Below, in pieces: positions 7,626-18,342 of a DNA stretch of 64,000 nt; position 1 is the stretch's first letter, and each line of letters begins with the position of its first letter. Source of the DNA: Caldilineaceae bacterium (GTDB lineage Bacteria; Chloroflexota; Anaerolineae; Caldilineales; Caldilineaceae); the NCBI GenBank assembly GCA_019637695.1, contig JAHBVG010000018.1, positions 1 through 64,000 of the forward strand, written 5' to 3'. The position numbers were made by a program, and so were the translations under genes. The notes under the pieces were generated by a model that searched no databases, was not told the origin of the DNA, and saw only the letters and a list, made by a program, of their open reading frames with translations.

Positions 7626-8531
7626 ATGAGCAGCCAGCAAAATGGACATGTAGAGAGAGGAACCTTCGCCGTGAAGGCGGGGATGGCCCAGATGCTCAAA
7701 GGTGGCGTGATTATGGACGTGGTGACCGCCGAACAGGCGCGCATTGCCGAGGAGGCCGGCGCCTGTGCGGTGATGGCGCTGGAGCGCGTCCCCGCGGACA
7801 TTCGCAAAGAGGGCGGCGTCTCGCGCATGAGCGATCCCAAGATGATCAAAGCGATCATCGCCGCGGTGACCATCCCTGTGATGGCGAAGGCGCGCATTGG
7901 GCACTTTGTCGAGGCGCAAATATTGGAGGCCATCGGCGTCGATTACATCGATGAGAGCGAAGTCCTCACCCCCGCCGACGAGGAACACCACATCAACAAG
8001 CACAAGTTTACCGTTCCCTTTGTCTGCGGCTGCCGCGATCTGGGCGAAGCCTTGCGCCGGATTGCCGAAGGCGCCGCCATGATCCGCACCAAGGGCGAGG
8101 CCGGCACCGGCAACGTGGTGGAAGCGGTGCGCCATGCCCGCGCTGTCAACGGCGCCATCCGCCGCCTCAGCACCATGGACGAAGATGAACTCTTCGCCTA
8201 TGCCAAAGAGATCCGCGCGCCGTTTGCCCTGGTGAAGCAGACCGCTGAGGCGGGTCGGTTACCCGTGGTCAACTTTGCCGCCGGCGGCGTCGCCACCCCC
8301 GCCGACGCCGCCCTGATGATGCAACTGGGCGTGGACGGCGTCTTTGTTGGCTCCGGCATCTTCAAGAGCGGGGATCCGGTCAAGCGCGGTCACGCCATCG
8401 TGCAGGCCGTTACCCACTACAACGATCCCAAGGTGCTGGCCGAAATCAGCGAGGACCTGGGCGTGCCGATGGTGGGCATCAACCTCGAAACCCTCTCCGA
8501 GCCAGAGAAGATGGCCCATCGGGGCTGGTAG
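7626..8531 (+). CDS. pdxS: pyridoxal 5'-phosphate synthase lyase subunit PdxS
   Basis: The 301-aa protein is a full-length PdxS/SNZ (TIM barrel). It begins with the [17 protein letters not shown] strand and has [20 protein letters not shown], the [15 protein letters not shown] segment carrying the Lys that binds the pentose phosphate, the [16 protein letters not shown] phosphate loop, and a second [14 protein letters not shown] strand. It makes PLP from ribose 5-phosphate, glyceraldehyde 3-phosphate and ammonia supplied by PdxT. AGGAGG lies about 9 nt before the ATG. pdxT follows after 74 bp that include one short heptad repeat. Confidence 0.98.
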   Translation: MSSQQNGHVERGTFAVKAGMAQMLKGGVIMDVVTAEQARIAEEAGACAVMALERVPADIRKEGGVSRMSDPKMIKAIIAAVTIPVMAKARIGHFVEAQILEAIGVDYIDESEVLTPADEEHHINKHKFTVPFVCGCRDLGEALRRIAEGAAMIRTKGEAGTGNVVEAVRHARAVNGAIRRLSTMDEDELFAYAKEIRAPFALVKQTAEAGRLPVVNFAAGGVATPADAALMMQLGVDGVFVGSGIFKSGDPVKRGHAIVQAVTHYNDPKVLAEISEDLGVPMVGINLETLSEPEKMAHRGW

Positions 8532-8605
8532 GCGAGGAGAGAGGACGGATATTGGGCATTGGATATTCTGCTTGTCGCATCGTCGCTCCATAGGAATGAA
8601 CTTAC

Positions 8606-9220
8606 GTGAACCCAAGCGTTATTGGTGTCCTGGCAGTGCAGGGCGCGTTTCGCGAACACATTCAGATCTTAGAGGGGCTGGGCGTGCGCGCCGTGGAAGT
8701 GCGCAAGCCGGAGCAGTTGGCGGAACTCGACGGCTTGATCATCCCCGGCGGGGAGAGTACGAGCATGGCGTTGATCGCCGAACGCTGGGGACTTGTCGAG
8801 CCGCTGCGCCGCTGGGTCCACAGTGGCAAACCCACCTGGGGCACCTGCGCAGGGATGATCCTGCTGGCAGAGCAGGCTGTCGGCCAGAAACAGGGGGGAC
8901 AGGCGCTGCTCGGCGGTCTCGATGTCACTGTCAACCGTAATTACTTTGGTCGCCAGATCCATAGTTTCGAGGCAGATCTGGCTGTGCCGGCGTTGGGCGA
9001 TCCACCCTTCCGGGCGGTCTTCATCCGCGCGCCGGCGATTACCGAAACCGGCGAACGAGTCGAGGTGCTGTCCGAAATCAACTCAGAAGAGGCCGACGAT
9101 GCAGTGGCAGTGGCCGTCCGCTCGGGATCGCTACTTGCGACCGCGTTCCACCCCGAACTCACAGCAGATACTCGCTGGCACCAGCTTTTCATAGACATGG
9201 TGGAAGCCAATCAAACGTAG
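8606..9220 (+). CDS. pdxT: pyridoxal 5'-phosphate synthase glutaminase subunit PdxT
   Basis: The 204-aa class I glutaminase starts at GTG 8606, with AGGA about 12 nt upstream; the N-terminus [14 protein letters not shown] is the family's own. It shows the PGGEST oxyanion segment, the nucleophile Cys in [11 protein letters not shown] and the His/Glu pair in HPEL near the C-terminus. It releases ammonia from glutamine and channels it to PdxS in a 12:12 complex. A strong hairpin terminator follows 16 bp after the stop. Confidence 0.97.
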   Translation: MNPSVIGVLAVQGAFREHIQILEGLGVRAVEVRKPEQLAELDGLIIPGGESTSMALIAERWGLVEPLRRWVHSGKPTWGTCAGMILLAEQAVGQKQGGQALLGGLDVTVNRNYFGRQIHSFEADLAVPALGDPPFRAVFIRAPAITETGERVEVLSEINSEEADDAVAVAVRSGSLLATAFHPELTADTRWHQLFIDMVEANQT

Positions 9221-9236
9221 GCAATGACCTGGCGCA

Positions 9237-9269
9237 AAAAATCCCCTCGGTCTGGCCGAGGGGATTTTT
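9237..9269. terminator. bidirectional intrinsic terminator
   Basis: Arms AAAAATCCCCTCGG (9237-9250) and CCGAGGGGATTTTT (9256-9269) form a 14-bp stem with a 5-nt loop and T runs in both directions. It sits between convergent pdxT and the DUF4013 gene. Confidence 0.9.
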
Positions 9270-9279
9270 GATCCGCAGA

Positions 9280-10146
9280 TTAGATTCTATCGTCGTCCGC
9301 AGGGCGATCAGCGGGCGGTAGGGCGGAAGGTGCATCCTCAACCGGAGGCAGCGGCGCTTCCGGTTCCACAGGAGTTGTGACCGCTGGCGCAACTGGGGCA
9401 ACCGGCGCCACTGGCGTGCCAAAATCTGCGTCATAGGCTGCCCCTCGCGAATAGGCAGGCGCAAAGACATCAGGCGGCAACTGTCCAAACAGATGATACT
9501 GAAAGTAATAGATTACCAACTGGCCCAGCGGCAGGGTCACGAGGAGACCAATGCCGCACAAGATTGCGCCGGCAATACCGGCCACGGTTCCGATGATCAG
9601 GCCTCCGACCACATAGACAATCGCCACAATCACCACATCGCTCAGATGGGCGCGTGTCCACTGCCAGATAGGCGTGAACTGCAAGCCGCTGCTGATCTTC
9701 TCATCGCGGGCAAAGGCAATGGTGAAACCCGGCTGGGCCAAGGCGATGAACAGCCCATAAATCAGCGAAAGACAAGTGCCGCACAGGATGAGCATGACGC
9801 CAAAGCCCTCAGCAGCGCCTCCTTGATCGACCATGATCGAACCAAAAAGCACGGGCAGGAAGACAAGGATGATCGGCAACGCCCACACAAACCCCACCAC
9901 AAAGAGCTTAAGCCCGCGCACCAGATCTTCACCCCATTGATCCCATTCTGGCAGAACAGGACGCACACCCTGCTGCACATTGCGCATAAGGCGCACACTG
10001 TAACCCATCACAATGAAGAAGCCAAGCGCGCCAACCAGTACAAAACTCAACAAACTGCTCAACAAAAGCACCAGTGCGCCAATCGCAGTCTTTTCAATCC
10101 AACGCTCTTCCTCAGTAAAAAACGTCAACGCCCGTCCAATGTCCAT
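9280..10146 (-). CDS. DUF4013-family membrane protein
   Basis: The start at 10146 is chosen because GAAGGAG precedes it; the longer in-frame reading has no ribosome site. The 288-aa protein starts MDIGRALTFFTEEERWIEKT, typical of DUF4013, and has about five hydrophobic helices (ALVLLLSSLLSFVLVGALG, LFVVGFVWALPIILVFLPVL, VIVAIVYVVGGLIIGTVAGI among them) with the motif GYSVRLMRNVQQG between. The last 50 or so residues are a Pro/Ala-rich tail (PVAPVAPVAPAVTTP). Function is unknown. queG lies upstream on the same strand after about 180 bp. Confidence 0.8.
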   Translation of the reverse strand: MDIGRALTFFTEEERWIEKTAIGALVLLLSSLLSFVLVGALGFFIVMGYSVRLMRNVQQGVRPVLPEWDQWGEDLVRGLKLFVVGFVWALPIILVFLPVLFGSIMVDQGGAAEGFGVMLILCGTCLSLIYGLFIALAQPGFTIAFARDEKISSGLQFTPIWQWTRAHLSDVVIVAIVYVVGGLIIGTVAGIAGAILCGIGLLVTLPLGQLVIYYFQYHLFGQLPPDVFAPAYSRGAAYDADFGTPVAPVAPVAPAVTTPVEPEAPLPPVEDAPSALPPADRPADDDRI

Positions 10147-10324
10147 ATGGATCTCCTTCATGTGAGTCCTCACCGCAGCAAGTCGCTGCAGCAAGTGGAT
10201 GTACCGATGAGTACAAGATGAATTCTAGCATAGCCCCAATTCGTGGGCAATCCAGAGAGGAAAACACTGAATTCCCATCGCTGAACACTACGCACGCAAC
10301 CATTGAAAGTTTCGCCCTGTCCGG

Positions 10325-11653
10325 CTATTCAACGTTTAAGGCTGTATCGATCTCCTCGCGCACCCATTCCTCGGTCTCAAGCCTCAACCGCTCAAATAGG
10401 ATCGGCCCGATCTCAGCGATTTGATGACGCCGCCGCACCTCGCCAAGAGCCCAGGCAGCATGCCCGCGCGGCAGGGGATCGGCATCCGCCAATGCCTGCC
10501 GCAACGCTGGCATCGCAACCGGATCACCCCAATTGCCCAACGCCACACAGACATTGCGCAGCATACCCGGACGCCTGGCGCGCTTCACTGGGGATCGGCG
10601 GAAATGCACGGCAAAGGCATCGCCGTCCAACCAATACGGAGTCTCGGCGCGGAAACCTTCGAGTAGCGGGGGCGACACCCGATCCTGTTGAGCGCGCAGC
10701 CCTTCAAGCAGCGGCGTGCGCGCCGGCAAGTGTCGATTCCACGGGCAGACCTCCTGGCAAATGTCACATCCGAAGATGCGATTGCCAAAGTGCGGACGCA
10801 GCGCGCAGGGGATCGGTCCCTGCGATTCAATCGTCCAATACGAGATGCAACGCTGGGGATCAAGATGGAACGGCCCCACGAAAGCGTCGGTCGGGCAGGC
10901 GTCGAGACAGCGCGTACAGCCGCCGCAGGTTGCCAGGCGCGCGGCATTGGATTCGCCGTGCGCAACCGGAGGAATCGACCACTGACCATAGTGTCCTGCA
11001 CCGGACAGTCCGTTGACAAGATCATCCGTAGAGAACAGCGGCTGCTCGATCACCGTTGGCGGTGGATCATAGGCGATTACCTCTGGGATCAACAAGGTCG
11101 CCAGAAAGAGCCAACTGCCGCGCCCTGGGTGGATCGTGCAGCAATTCTTGCCCGTAAAGCCAATGCCCGCCTGCTGCGCCCAATCCCGCTCCAGCACAGG
11201 GCCAGTGTCGACCAACGCCTTTCCGCGAGTTGTTCGCCCAGTCTGAGCGCGGATGAATTCATCCAATTGAAAGAGGAGGGGCCGGATGACCTCGTGATAA
11301 TCGTCGCCCCACGCATAGCTGGCGATAATGCCCCGGCTCGGATCGTTTGCCAACTCCGCCGGCAGAGCGCCTTGAAAATAGTCCACCGCCAGCACAATCA
11401 TGGACTTGAGCGGAGGGCCATCCTCGCCGAGCAGTGCAGGAAACCGCCGCTTGTCCAAGTGACGCTCCAAATACCTCATCTCACCGGCCCGCCCCGCCGC
11501 AATCCACCGCTCGAAAAAATCAGCGTGGACAGCCTGTCCCAACGGGAGCGCGCGACAGAAATCGAAGCCCAGACGTCGGGCCTCGCCACGGATTGCCGCT
11601 GTAAGTGAGCTAACGACACCGCCAACATCGCCCCCAATTTCAATCTCCGCCAT
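10325..11653 (-). CDS. queG: epoxyqueuosine reductase QueG
   Basis: The 442-aa protein carries the QueG hallmarks: an N-terminal cobalamin-binding half with GKNCCTIHPGRGSWLFLATL, two 4Fe-4S clusters (CGGCTRCLDACPTDAF, with CGDICQ-type second set read as GCDICQEVCPWN), and a C-terminal HEAT-like part (RNVCVALGNWGDPVAMPAL). It reduces epoxyqueuosine to queuosine in the tRNA wobble position using B12 and iron-sulfur clusters. The start at 11653 (MAEIEIGG) is preferred over one 15 bp upstream because TATACT ends 6 bp before it, suggesting a leaderless message. Confidence 0.95.
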   Translation of the reverse strand: MAEIEIGGDVGGVVSSLTAAIRGEARRLGFDFCRALPLGQAVHADFFERWIAAGRAGEMRYLERHLDKRRFPALLGEDGPPLKSMIVLAVDYFQGALPAELANDPSRGIIASYAWGDDYHEVIRPLLFQLDEFIRAQTGRTTRGKALVDTGPVLERDWAQQAGIGFTGKNCCTIHPGRGSWLFLATLLIPEVIAYDPPPTVIEQPLFSTDDLVNGLSGAGHYGQWSIPPVAHGESNAARLATCGGCTRCLDACPTDAFVGPFHLDPQRCISYWTIESQGPIPCALRPHFGNRIFGCDICQEVCPWNRHLPARTPLLEGLRAQQDRVSPPLLEGFRAETPYWLDGDAFAVHFRRSPVKRARRPGMLRNVCVALGNWGDPVAMPALRQALADADPLPRGHAAWALGEVRRRHQIAEIGPILFERLRLETEEWVREEIDTALNVE

Positions 11654-11659
11654 AAGGCA

Positions 11660-11665
11660 AGTATA
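11660..11665 (-). promoter_or_regulatory. -10 element of queG, likely leaderless transcript
   Basis: On the minus strand TATACT is followed by six bases and then the queG ATG, so transcription would begin at or within a base or two of the A of ATG. No convincing -35 is seen. Confidence 0.4.
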
Positions 11666-11790
11666 CACGCATCAGGGGCAGAGCGCGGAATTATATCCTA
11701 GCCTCATCTGAGATCAGCCCAACTTACCCACCCAGCGCTTGACAGTACCATAAAGGCCGACCAATTCCTATAGAAACAGGAGGATCTGAA

Positions 11791-13146
11791 GTGCAACAAT
11801 CCAGTAAACCCAATTCGACGCCGCACAAACCGAGTCATCGCTGGTGGCTGGCCGCATCCCTGCTCCTCGCCATTCTTGCCGCGTGTGCCGCCCCCTCGCC
11901 AACCCCACCAGCAGCGCCGGTCGTTCAGCCTCAGACCGAACAAGCAGAAACAACGCCACAGGAATTCACAGAAATCGCCACAGCCGAGCCAGCGCAGGAG
12001 CCGCAGGCTGAACCTGCCGTGGACCCGCCGGTGTCCCCTGCGCTCGATCCCGCTGCATCGCTGTTGGCGCTAGCGCCAATCTTTACAGGCTTGACACAGC
12101 CCCTCTACATCACCGCCGCCGAGGATGGCAGTGATCGACTCTTCGTCGTGGAAAAAGTCGGGCGCATCATTGCCTATGGTCCTGACCGCGCGAACGGCGA
12201 GACCTTTATCGACTTGAGCGACCGCGTGCGCAGCACCGGCTATGAGCAGGGACTCCTCGGACTCGCCTTTGCGCCGGACTTCGCCGAGACAGGTCACTTC
12301 TATGTTAACTACACGAATCAAAACGGAGATACGATCATCGCTCGCTATGCCTTGCGCGCAGACGATCCCAATCGTGGCGATCCGGACAGCGAATCTGTCG
12401 TCATGACGCTCCAGCAACCGGCGGCCAACCACAACGGCGGCATGATCCTCTTTGGACCAGATGGCTATCTCTGGATCGGAACCGGCGACGGCGGACGCGC
12501 TGGCGACGCCTTCGGTCATGCACAGAACCCGACGACGCTCCTGGGCGCGATGCTGCGTATCGACGTGACCAGCGATCCTACCCAGCCCTACACCATCCCC
12601 GCCGACAACCCGTGGGTGGAAGACCTTTACCTGGGGCAAAACGTCAGCGACGAAATCTGGGCCATCGGCCTCCGAAATCCCTGGCGCTATAGCTTTGACA
12701 GGGCCACTGGGGACCTCTGGATCGCCGATGTAGGGCAAAACCGATACGAGGAAATCAACCTGGTCCGCGCCGAGGATCTCAACACCGGGCATAACTTTGG
12801 CTGGCCGATCATGGAAGGAAACCAGTGTTACCAAACCAGCAACTGCGATACAACCGGCCTTACTCCGCCACTCTTTGACTACGATCACGGCAATGGCTGT
12901 TCGGTTACAGGGGGTAAAGTCTATCGCGGGTCCGCTATCCCCGCGTTGGAAGGCGTCTACATCTATGGCGACTTCTGTAGTGGGCGGATTTGGGGCTACT
13001 GGACAGACGCAGAGCAGATCGCTCAAAACGCCTTGCTCATTGAGTCAGGGCAGGCGATCAGTTCCTTCGGAGAGGACGAAGCTGGCGAGATCTATGTGAC
13101 CGACCTCAACGGTGGAGTCGTCAGCCGGCTGGTGTTAGGCGAGTAA
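11791..13146 (+). CDS. PQQ-dependent sugar dehydrogenase (soluble aldose dehydrogenase-like), lipoprotein
   Basis: GTG 11791 follows AGGAGG. The 451-aa product starts with Arg/Trp then a hydrophobic run ending in a lipobox (ILAACA), followed by a Pro/Thr/Glu-rich linker to about residue 90. The rest is a GSDH beta-propeller: GLTQPLYITAAEDGSDRLFVVEK, GLLGLAFAPDF, YVNYTN, NHNGGMILFGPDGYLWIGTGDGG (calcium/PQQ region), ALGLRNPWRYSFD-type IGLRNPWRYSFD, and VTGGKVYRG. Members oxidise aldose sugars at the outer membrane face with PQQ. No pqq synthesis genes are in view, so PQQ would be made elsewhere or taken up. Confidence 0.92.
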   Translation: MQQSSKPNSTPHKPSHRWWLAASLLLAILAACAAPSPTPPAAPVVQPQTEQAETTPQEFTEIATAEPAQEPQAEPAVDPPVSPALDPAASLLALAPIFTGLTQPLYITAAEDGSDRLFVVEKVGRIIAYGPDRANGETFIDLSDRVRSTGYEQGLLGLAFAPDFAETGHFYVNYTNQNGDTIIARYALRADDPNRGDPDSESVVMTLQQPAANHNGGMILFGPDGYLWIGTGDGGRAGDAFGHAQNPTTLLGAMLRIDVTSDPTQPYTIPADNPWVEDLYLGQNVSDEIWAIGLRNPWRYSFDRATGDLWIADVGQNRYEEINLVRAEDLNTGHNFGWPIMEGNQCYQTSNCDTTGLTPPLFDYDHGNGCSVTGGKVYRGSAIPALEGVYIYGDFCSGRIWGYWTDAEQIAQNALLIESGQAISSFGEDEAGEIYVTDLNGGVVSRLVLGE

Positions 13147-13187
13147 AGAAAGGCGCGTAGCGCGTGGTGGGCAGTCAACGCCCTTGA

Positions 13188-13253
13188 GCGGAGTTAGCAC
13201 GCCCACGGCGGCTGTTCCTCTGTGGACCCGCACCTGGGGGCGCTAACTCCGCA
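13188..13253. repeat. 66-bp MITE/REP-like palindromic element, copy 2 (inverted relative to copy 1)
   Basis: GCGGAGTTAGC at 13188 and its complement at 13242-13252 bound a core containing GACCCGCACCTGGGGG. The reverse complement of copy 1 (669-734) aligns with it over nearly its whole length, with a few changes and 1-2 bp indels in the core. Confidence 0.65.
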
Positions 13254-13348
13254 GGTCTACGAGCGCGAAATTTCCAAATTCACAAAACATTGAGTGCGTA
13301 GTGCGTAGTATTCATCGCGTACTGATGTCAACAGAGTTGGATACGTCG

Positions 13349-13427
13349 GCTCGTTCCATGCTCAACTTGGGATCCAATCCCGTAGGGCGCACGAAAAAGG
13401 TTCCTACGCAGAGCATATGGAACGAGC
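13349..13427. repeat. inverted repeat downstream of the 13443 gene
   Basis: GCTCGTTCCAT at 13349-13359 pairs with ATGGAACGAGC at 13417-13427 across a 57-nt loop that has its own small stem. There is no T run. It lies between convergent genes and may mark the 3' end of either transcript; heptad units (GTAGTGCGTAGT) lie just upstream, near 13292-13310. Confidence 0.35.
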
Positions 13428-13442
13428 GATGATAGCACTGGC

Positions 13443-13841
13443 CTAGAAGTCGTCCACCCACTCATCGTCTTCACCCACCATTCGGAACTGGCGCTGGGCA
13501 GCCGGTTCCACAATCTGCTGGGAGGCGGGCAGATATCCGTTAACGGGCATCTGCCCGCCAACCTGCCCCGGCATGGGTCCATAGCCCGCCATGGGCGGAG
13601 CGACGACGATCACTGGGGTCTGATAGCCGGCCTGAGGCAGCCCCTGGCGGCGGTCGGGCTGCGGCTGACGATCCGCGCGACGGGAGGCAGCCAGTACCAA
13701 CAGCGCCGCAGGAACGCTGGCGAGGACCCCAAAAAAGATACCGATTGCCATGCTCAACGCGTCGGCGCTTAGCTTTTCACCCAGGCTCCAGCCAGCCGCG
13801 CCGAGGAAAACAAAGATTGCCAGGATCAGAAATCGTTTCAC
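13443..13841 (-). CDS. small membrane protein of unknown function, cotranscribed with FtsK-like gene
   Basis: The 132-aa protein begins MKRFLILAIFVFLGAAGWSL and has two membrane helices (residues about 3-20 and 28-52), a basic segment (SRRADRQPQPDRRQG), then a Gly/Pro/Met-rich stretch and an acidic end (GEDDEWVDDF). I do not recognise a family. It lies 46 bp after the FtsK-like gene on the same strand and so probably shares its promoter; it could be a membrane partner of that ATPase, but this is only context. Confidence 0.65.
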   Translation of the reverse strand: MKRFLILAIFVFLGAAGWSLGEKLSADALSMAIGIFFGVLASVPAALLVLAASRRADRQPQPDRRQGLPQAGYQTPVIVVAPPMAGYGPMPGQVGGQMPVNGYLPASQQIVEPAAQRQFRMVGEDDEWVDDF

Positions 13842-13887
13842 AATAGGTCCCCTCAGTTTGCTACAATCGAATCAGTGGAATGTTTGC

Positions 13888-15042
13888 CTAGGCCGACGAA
13901 CGGCCGAGCAGGCGGTTGACAAACGGCAGAGCGATGCGTGGAGCAGCATGTGCCGTCGGCTCGACAACAACAGCGGACGCCGGCAGATCGTCGGATGCGC
14001 CTTCCTTTGACCAGCGCCGGCTATTGCGACCACCCATCTTTAATTCGGTGGTCACCAGGTCGAGATCCTTTGGACCGAGCCAGGCCGCCTGGAAACGCAC
14101 CACTTCGCCTTTTGCGACAAGCATGAAGTCGCCTTTGCCCTCGAGCTTTTCCGCACCGGAGCCGGAGATGCCGCTGGCATAACGCGCTTCGTCACTGCTC
14201 GCAACTGCGCCAACGAGACGCACCGGGAAGTTCGCCTTCATGGCGCCTCCGATCAGGCTGGCAGTCGGCTTTTGGGTACAGGCGACCAGATGTATGCCAG
14301 CCTCGCGCCCGCGCTGGGCAATGCGGGTGAGGCGATCTTCCATCTCCTTGCCTCCTGTGTGGATGAGGTCGGCGAGTTCATCCACGGCGATGATGAGTGC
14401 GGGCTTCGAGATCCCCTCCTTGTCGCGGCGCTCCATCTCGCGGACGAGCCAGTGAAGACAAGTGGATGCCAATTCCACCGAATCCTGCACGCCGTTAAGG
14501 ACATGCGGAAGCCGTTCTAGTGGCCGGAATCCTCGACCTTTCGGATCAATGAGGATAATCTGAACATCGCTCTGGCGGTTGTACATCGCCAGCGACGTCA
14601 GCAGCGTGCGCGCCAGCGCGGTCTTTCCGCTGCCGGTGGTTCCTGCCACAAGAACGTGCGCCACGTCCGGAGAAGCCAATCGCAAGACCAACGGTGTCCC
14701 AGATTCGTCCATACCCAGGACAGCTGCAACAGGAGGGACGAGGGTAAGACGCTTACAAAGTGGCAGAAGGCGTACCGGTTCCGGATCTAGTCGCGGAATC
14801 TCGACGTTGATGGCGGCTCCATCGCGATAGACACGGGCTTCACGGCTGCCCAATGCCAGTGCGATCTCCTCCGCCAGGGATGCGACTTTGGCAACCTTCG
14901 TACCCATATCGGTGGCAAGGCGAAACTGGACGAGCCGCGGCATCACCGTGCCGCCTTCCACGCGACCAGGAACCTTGTGTGTTTTGAGTACCGCCTCAAT
15001 GCGGTCAGCTTGCAGATTGAGCGTACGTCGGCGCTGGCTCAT
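13888..15042 (-). CDS. FtsK/SpoIIIE-like DNA translocase, motor domain without membrane anchor
   Basis: The 384-aa protein has an alpha-domain-like N-terminal part (to about residue 110) and a RecA-like motor with Walker A GTTGSGKT (residues 134-141), [11 protein letters not shown], Walker [14 protein letters not shown] (Asp221, Glu222) and the [16 protein letters not shown] sensor segment. It lacks the four N-terminal membrane helices and the C-terminal gamma winged helix of chromosomal FtsK (usually 750 aa or more), so it resembles standalone SpoIIIE/FtsK ATPases. Such enzymes pump double-stranded DNA using ATP. Its promoter carries a LexA-box-like palindrome, which suggests a DNA-damage-linked role. 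Confidence 0.88.
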   Translation of the reverse strand: MSQRRRTLNLQADRIEAVLKTHKVPGRVEGGTVMPRLVQFRLATDMGTKVAKVASLAEEIALALGSREARVYRDGAAINVEIPRLDPEPVRLLPLCKRLTLVPPVAAVLGMDESGTPLVLRLASPDVAHVLVAGTTGSGKTALARTLLTSLAMYNRQSDVQIILIDPKGRGFRPLERLPHVLNGVQDSVELASTCLHWLVREMERRDKEGISKPALIIAVDELADLIHTGGKEMEDRLTRIAQRGREAGIHLVACTQKPTASLIGGAMKANFPVRLVGAVASSDEARYASGISGSGAEKLEGKGDFMLVAKGEVVRFQAAWLGPKDLDLVTTELKMGGRNSRRWSKEGASDDLPASAVVVEPTAHAAPRIALPFVNRLLGRSSA

Positions 15043-15130
15043 CGTGTCCCCCTTCTTCGGCCTAGAGGTGGCGTGTTGAATGCACAGAGATCCCTATCGA
15101 AGTTGTCCACCGGAGCCGTCAACCAATAGC

Positions 15131-15187
15131 ACAAGGCCCGATCACCGGACTCACAGGGCGAGGTTCACGGCGAAGATCGGGCCTTGT
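15131..15187 (-). promoter_or_regulatory. stem-loop in the 5' leader of the FtsK-like gene
   Basis: ACAAGGCCCGATC (15131-15143) and its exact complement (15175-15187) form a 13-bp stem with a 31-nt loop, about 90 bp before the gene start in a leader of roughly 240 nt. There is no T run after it on the minus strand, so attenuation is possible but unproven. Confidence 0.45.
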
Positions 15188-15288
15188 AGGATTTGGCTCG
15201 CATTGATCGTGGATGGCACGCAACGAGCCCGTTCTTCCAATCAGTTGGAGAGCAGTCAGACATCGCTGTCTGCACTGTTCTGATCCAA

Positions 15289-15317
15289 AGTATATAGAAC
15301 AAAAGTTCTAATGTCAA
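15289..15317 (-). promoter_or_regulatory. strong sigma-70 promoter for FtsK-like gene
   Basis: On the minus strand TTGACA (15317-15312) and TATACT (15294-15289) are separated by exactly 17 bp. This is the best consensus promoter in the window. The spacer contains the palindrome AGAACTTTTGTTCT. Start would be near 15282. Confidence 0.8.
15296..15309. promoter_or_regulatory. candidate LexA/SOS operator (AGAAC-N4-GTTCT)
   Basis: AGAACAAAAGTTCT contains the GAAC-N4-GTTC core of the Gram-positive-type SOS box and occupies the spacer of the FtsK-like promoter, a position where a repressor would block RNA polymerase. Assigning LexA rests on the motif alone. Confidence 0.55.
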
Positions 15318-15366
15318 GATCGAAATCTGTTCTCAGAATTTCTAACCTGTTGCTAACGCCGCGCTG

Positions 15367-15395
15367 TTGCCATTCTTGCGCTTGTTGACTATGCT
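15367..15395 (+). promoter_or_regulatory. putative sigma-70 promoter for clpB
   Basis: TTGCCA (15367-15372) and TATGCT (15390-15395) are 17 bp apart. The start would be near 15402, about 110 nt before the clpB ATG. Confidence 0.45.
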
Positions 15396-15511
15396 AGATT
15401 TGTGTCCCATGCGAACATAGGCGCAGGGGTTGAGCCGCGTTTATTCTGGTTCGCCTCTATGATGGTTTTCCATGATCAGCGAGAGATTTGGATTGCGAGG
15501 AGGAGTTGTCG

Positions 15512-18133
<2,622 letters not shown>

Positions 18134-18196
18134 TGTTTGCGCAGGAGACATCAACCGATTGAGCGGGGCGGCCTAGTCACGGGAGCTGCTCCATTC

Positions 18197-18238
18197 GCAT
18201 CGAAAAGCCCGGTCCCTCTGGACCGGGCTTTTCGATGC
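18197..18238. terminator. intrinsic terminator after clpB
   Basis: Perfect 19-bp arms (GCATCGAAAAGCCCGGTCC and complement) with a CTCT loop. The A and T tracts within the stem let it work in either direction; it follows clpB and faces the convergent CNB-domain gene. Confidence 0.85.
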
Positions 18239-18300
18239 GCTACTCTCAGTTGTTCTCAGTCTCACAGGCTCTGGGCCGGTCCATGACCAAACTTCCAACG

Positions 18301-18341
18301 GGTCACGGACCCGGCGGGAGCGTAGATTGTGAACTGCTGAA
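18301..18341. repeat. dispersed 41-bp element, copy near CNB-domain gene
   Basis: Starts GGTCACGGACCCGG and ends GTGAACTGCTGAA. It matches 58650-58690 at about 35 of 41 positions in the same plus-strand orientation. A local inverted arm GGTCCATGACC lies upstream near 18278. It abuts the stop codon of the gene at 18343. Confidence 0.55.
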
Positions 18342-18342
18342 T

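Larger units (their letters stand above)
15043..15511. other. divergent promoter region between FtsK-like gene and clpB
   Basis: This 469-bp gap has no gene. It holds a stem-loop in the FtsK-like leader (15131-15187), a minus-strand promoter with an SOS-like operator (15289-15317), and a plus-strand promoter before clpB (15367-15395). I see no CIRCE element for clpB. Confidence 0.6.

Noticed and set aside
10688..11608. 306-codon plus-strand frame
   Set aside because: Shadow of queG.
12070..13026. 318-codon minus-strand frame
   Set aside because: Shadow of the PQQ sugar dehydrogenase gene.
15043..15511. CIRCE or other heat-shock operator for clpB
   Set aside because: No TTAGCACTC-N9-GAGTGCTAA-like dyad found in the gap.
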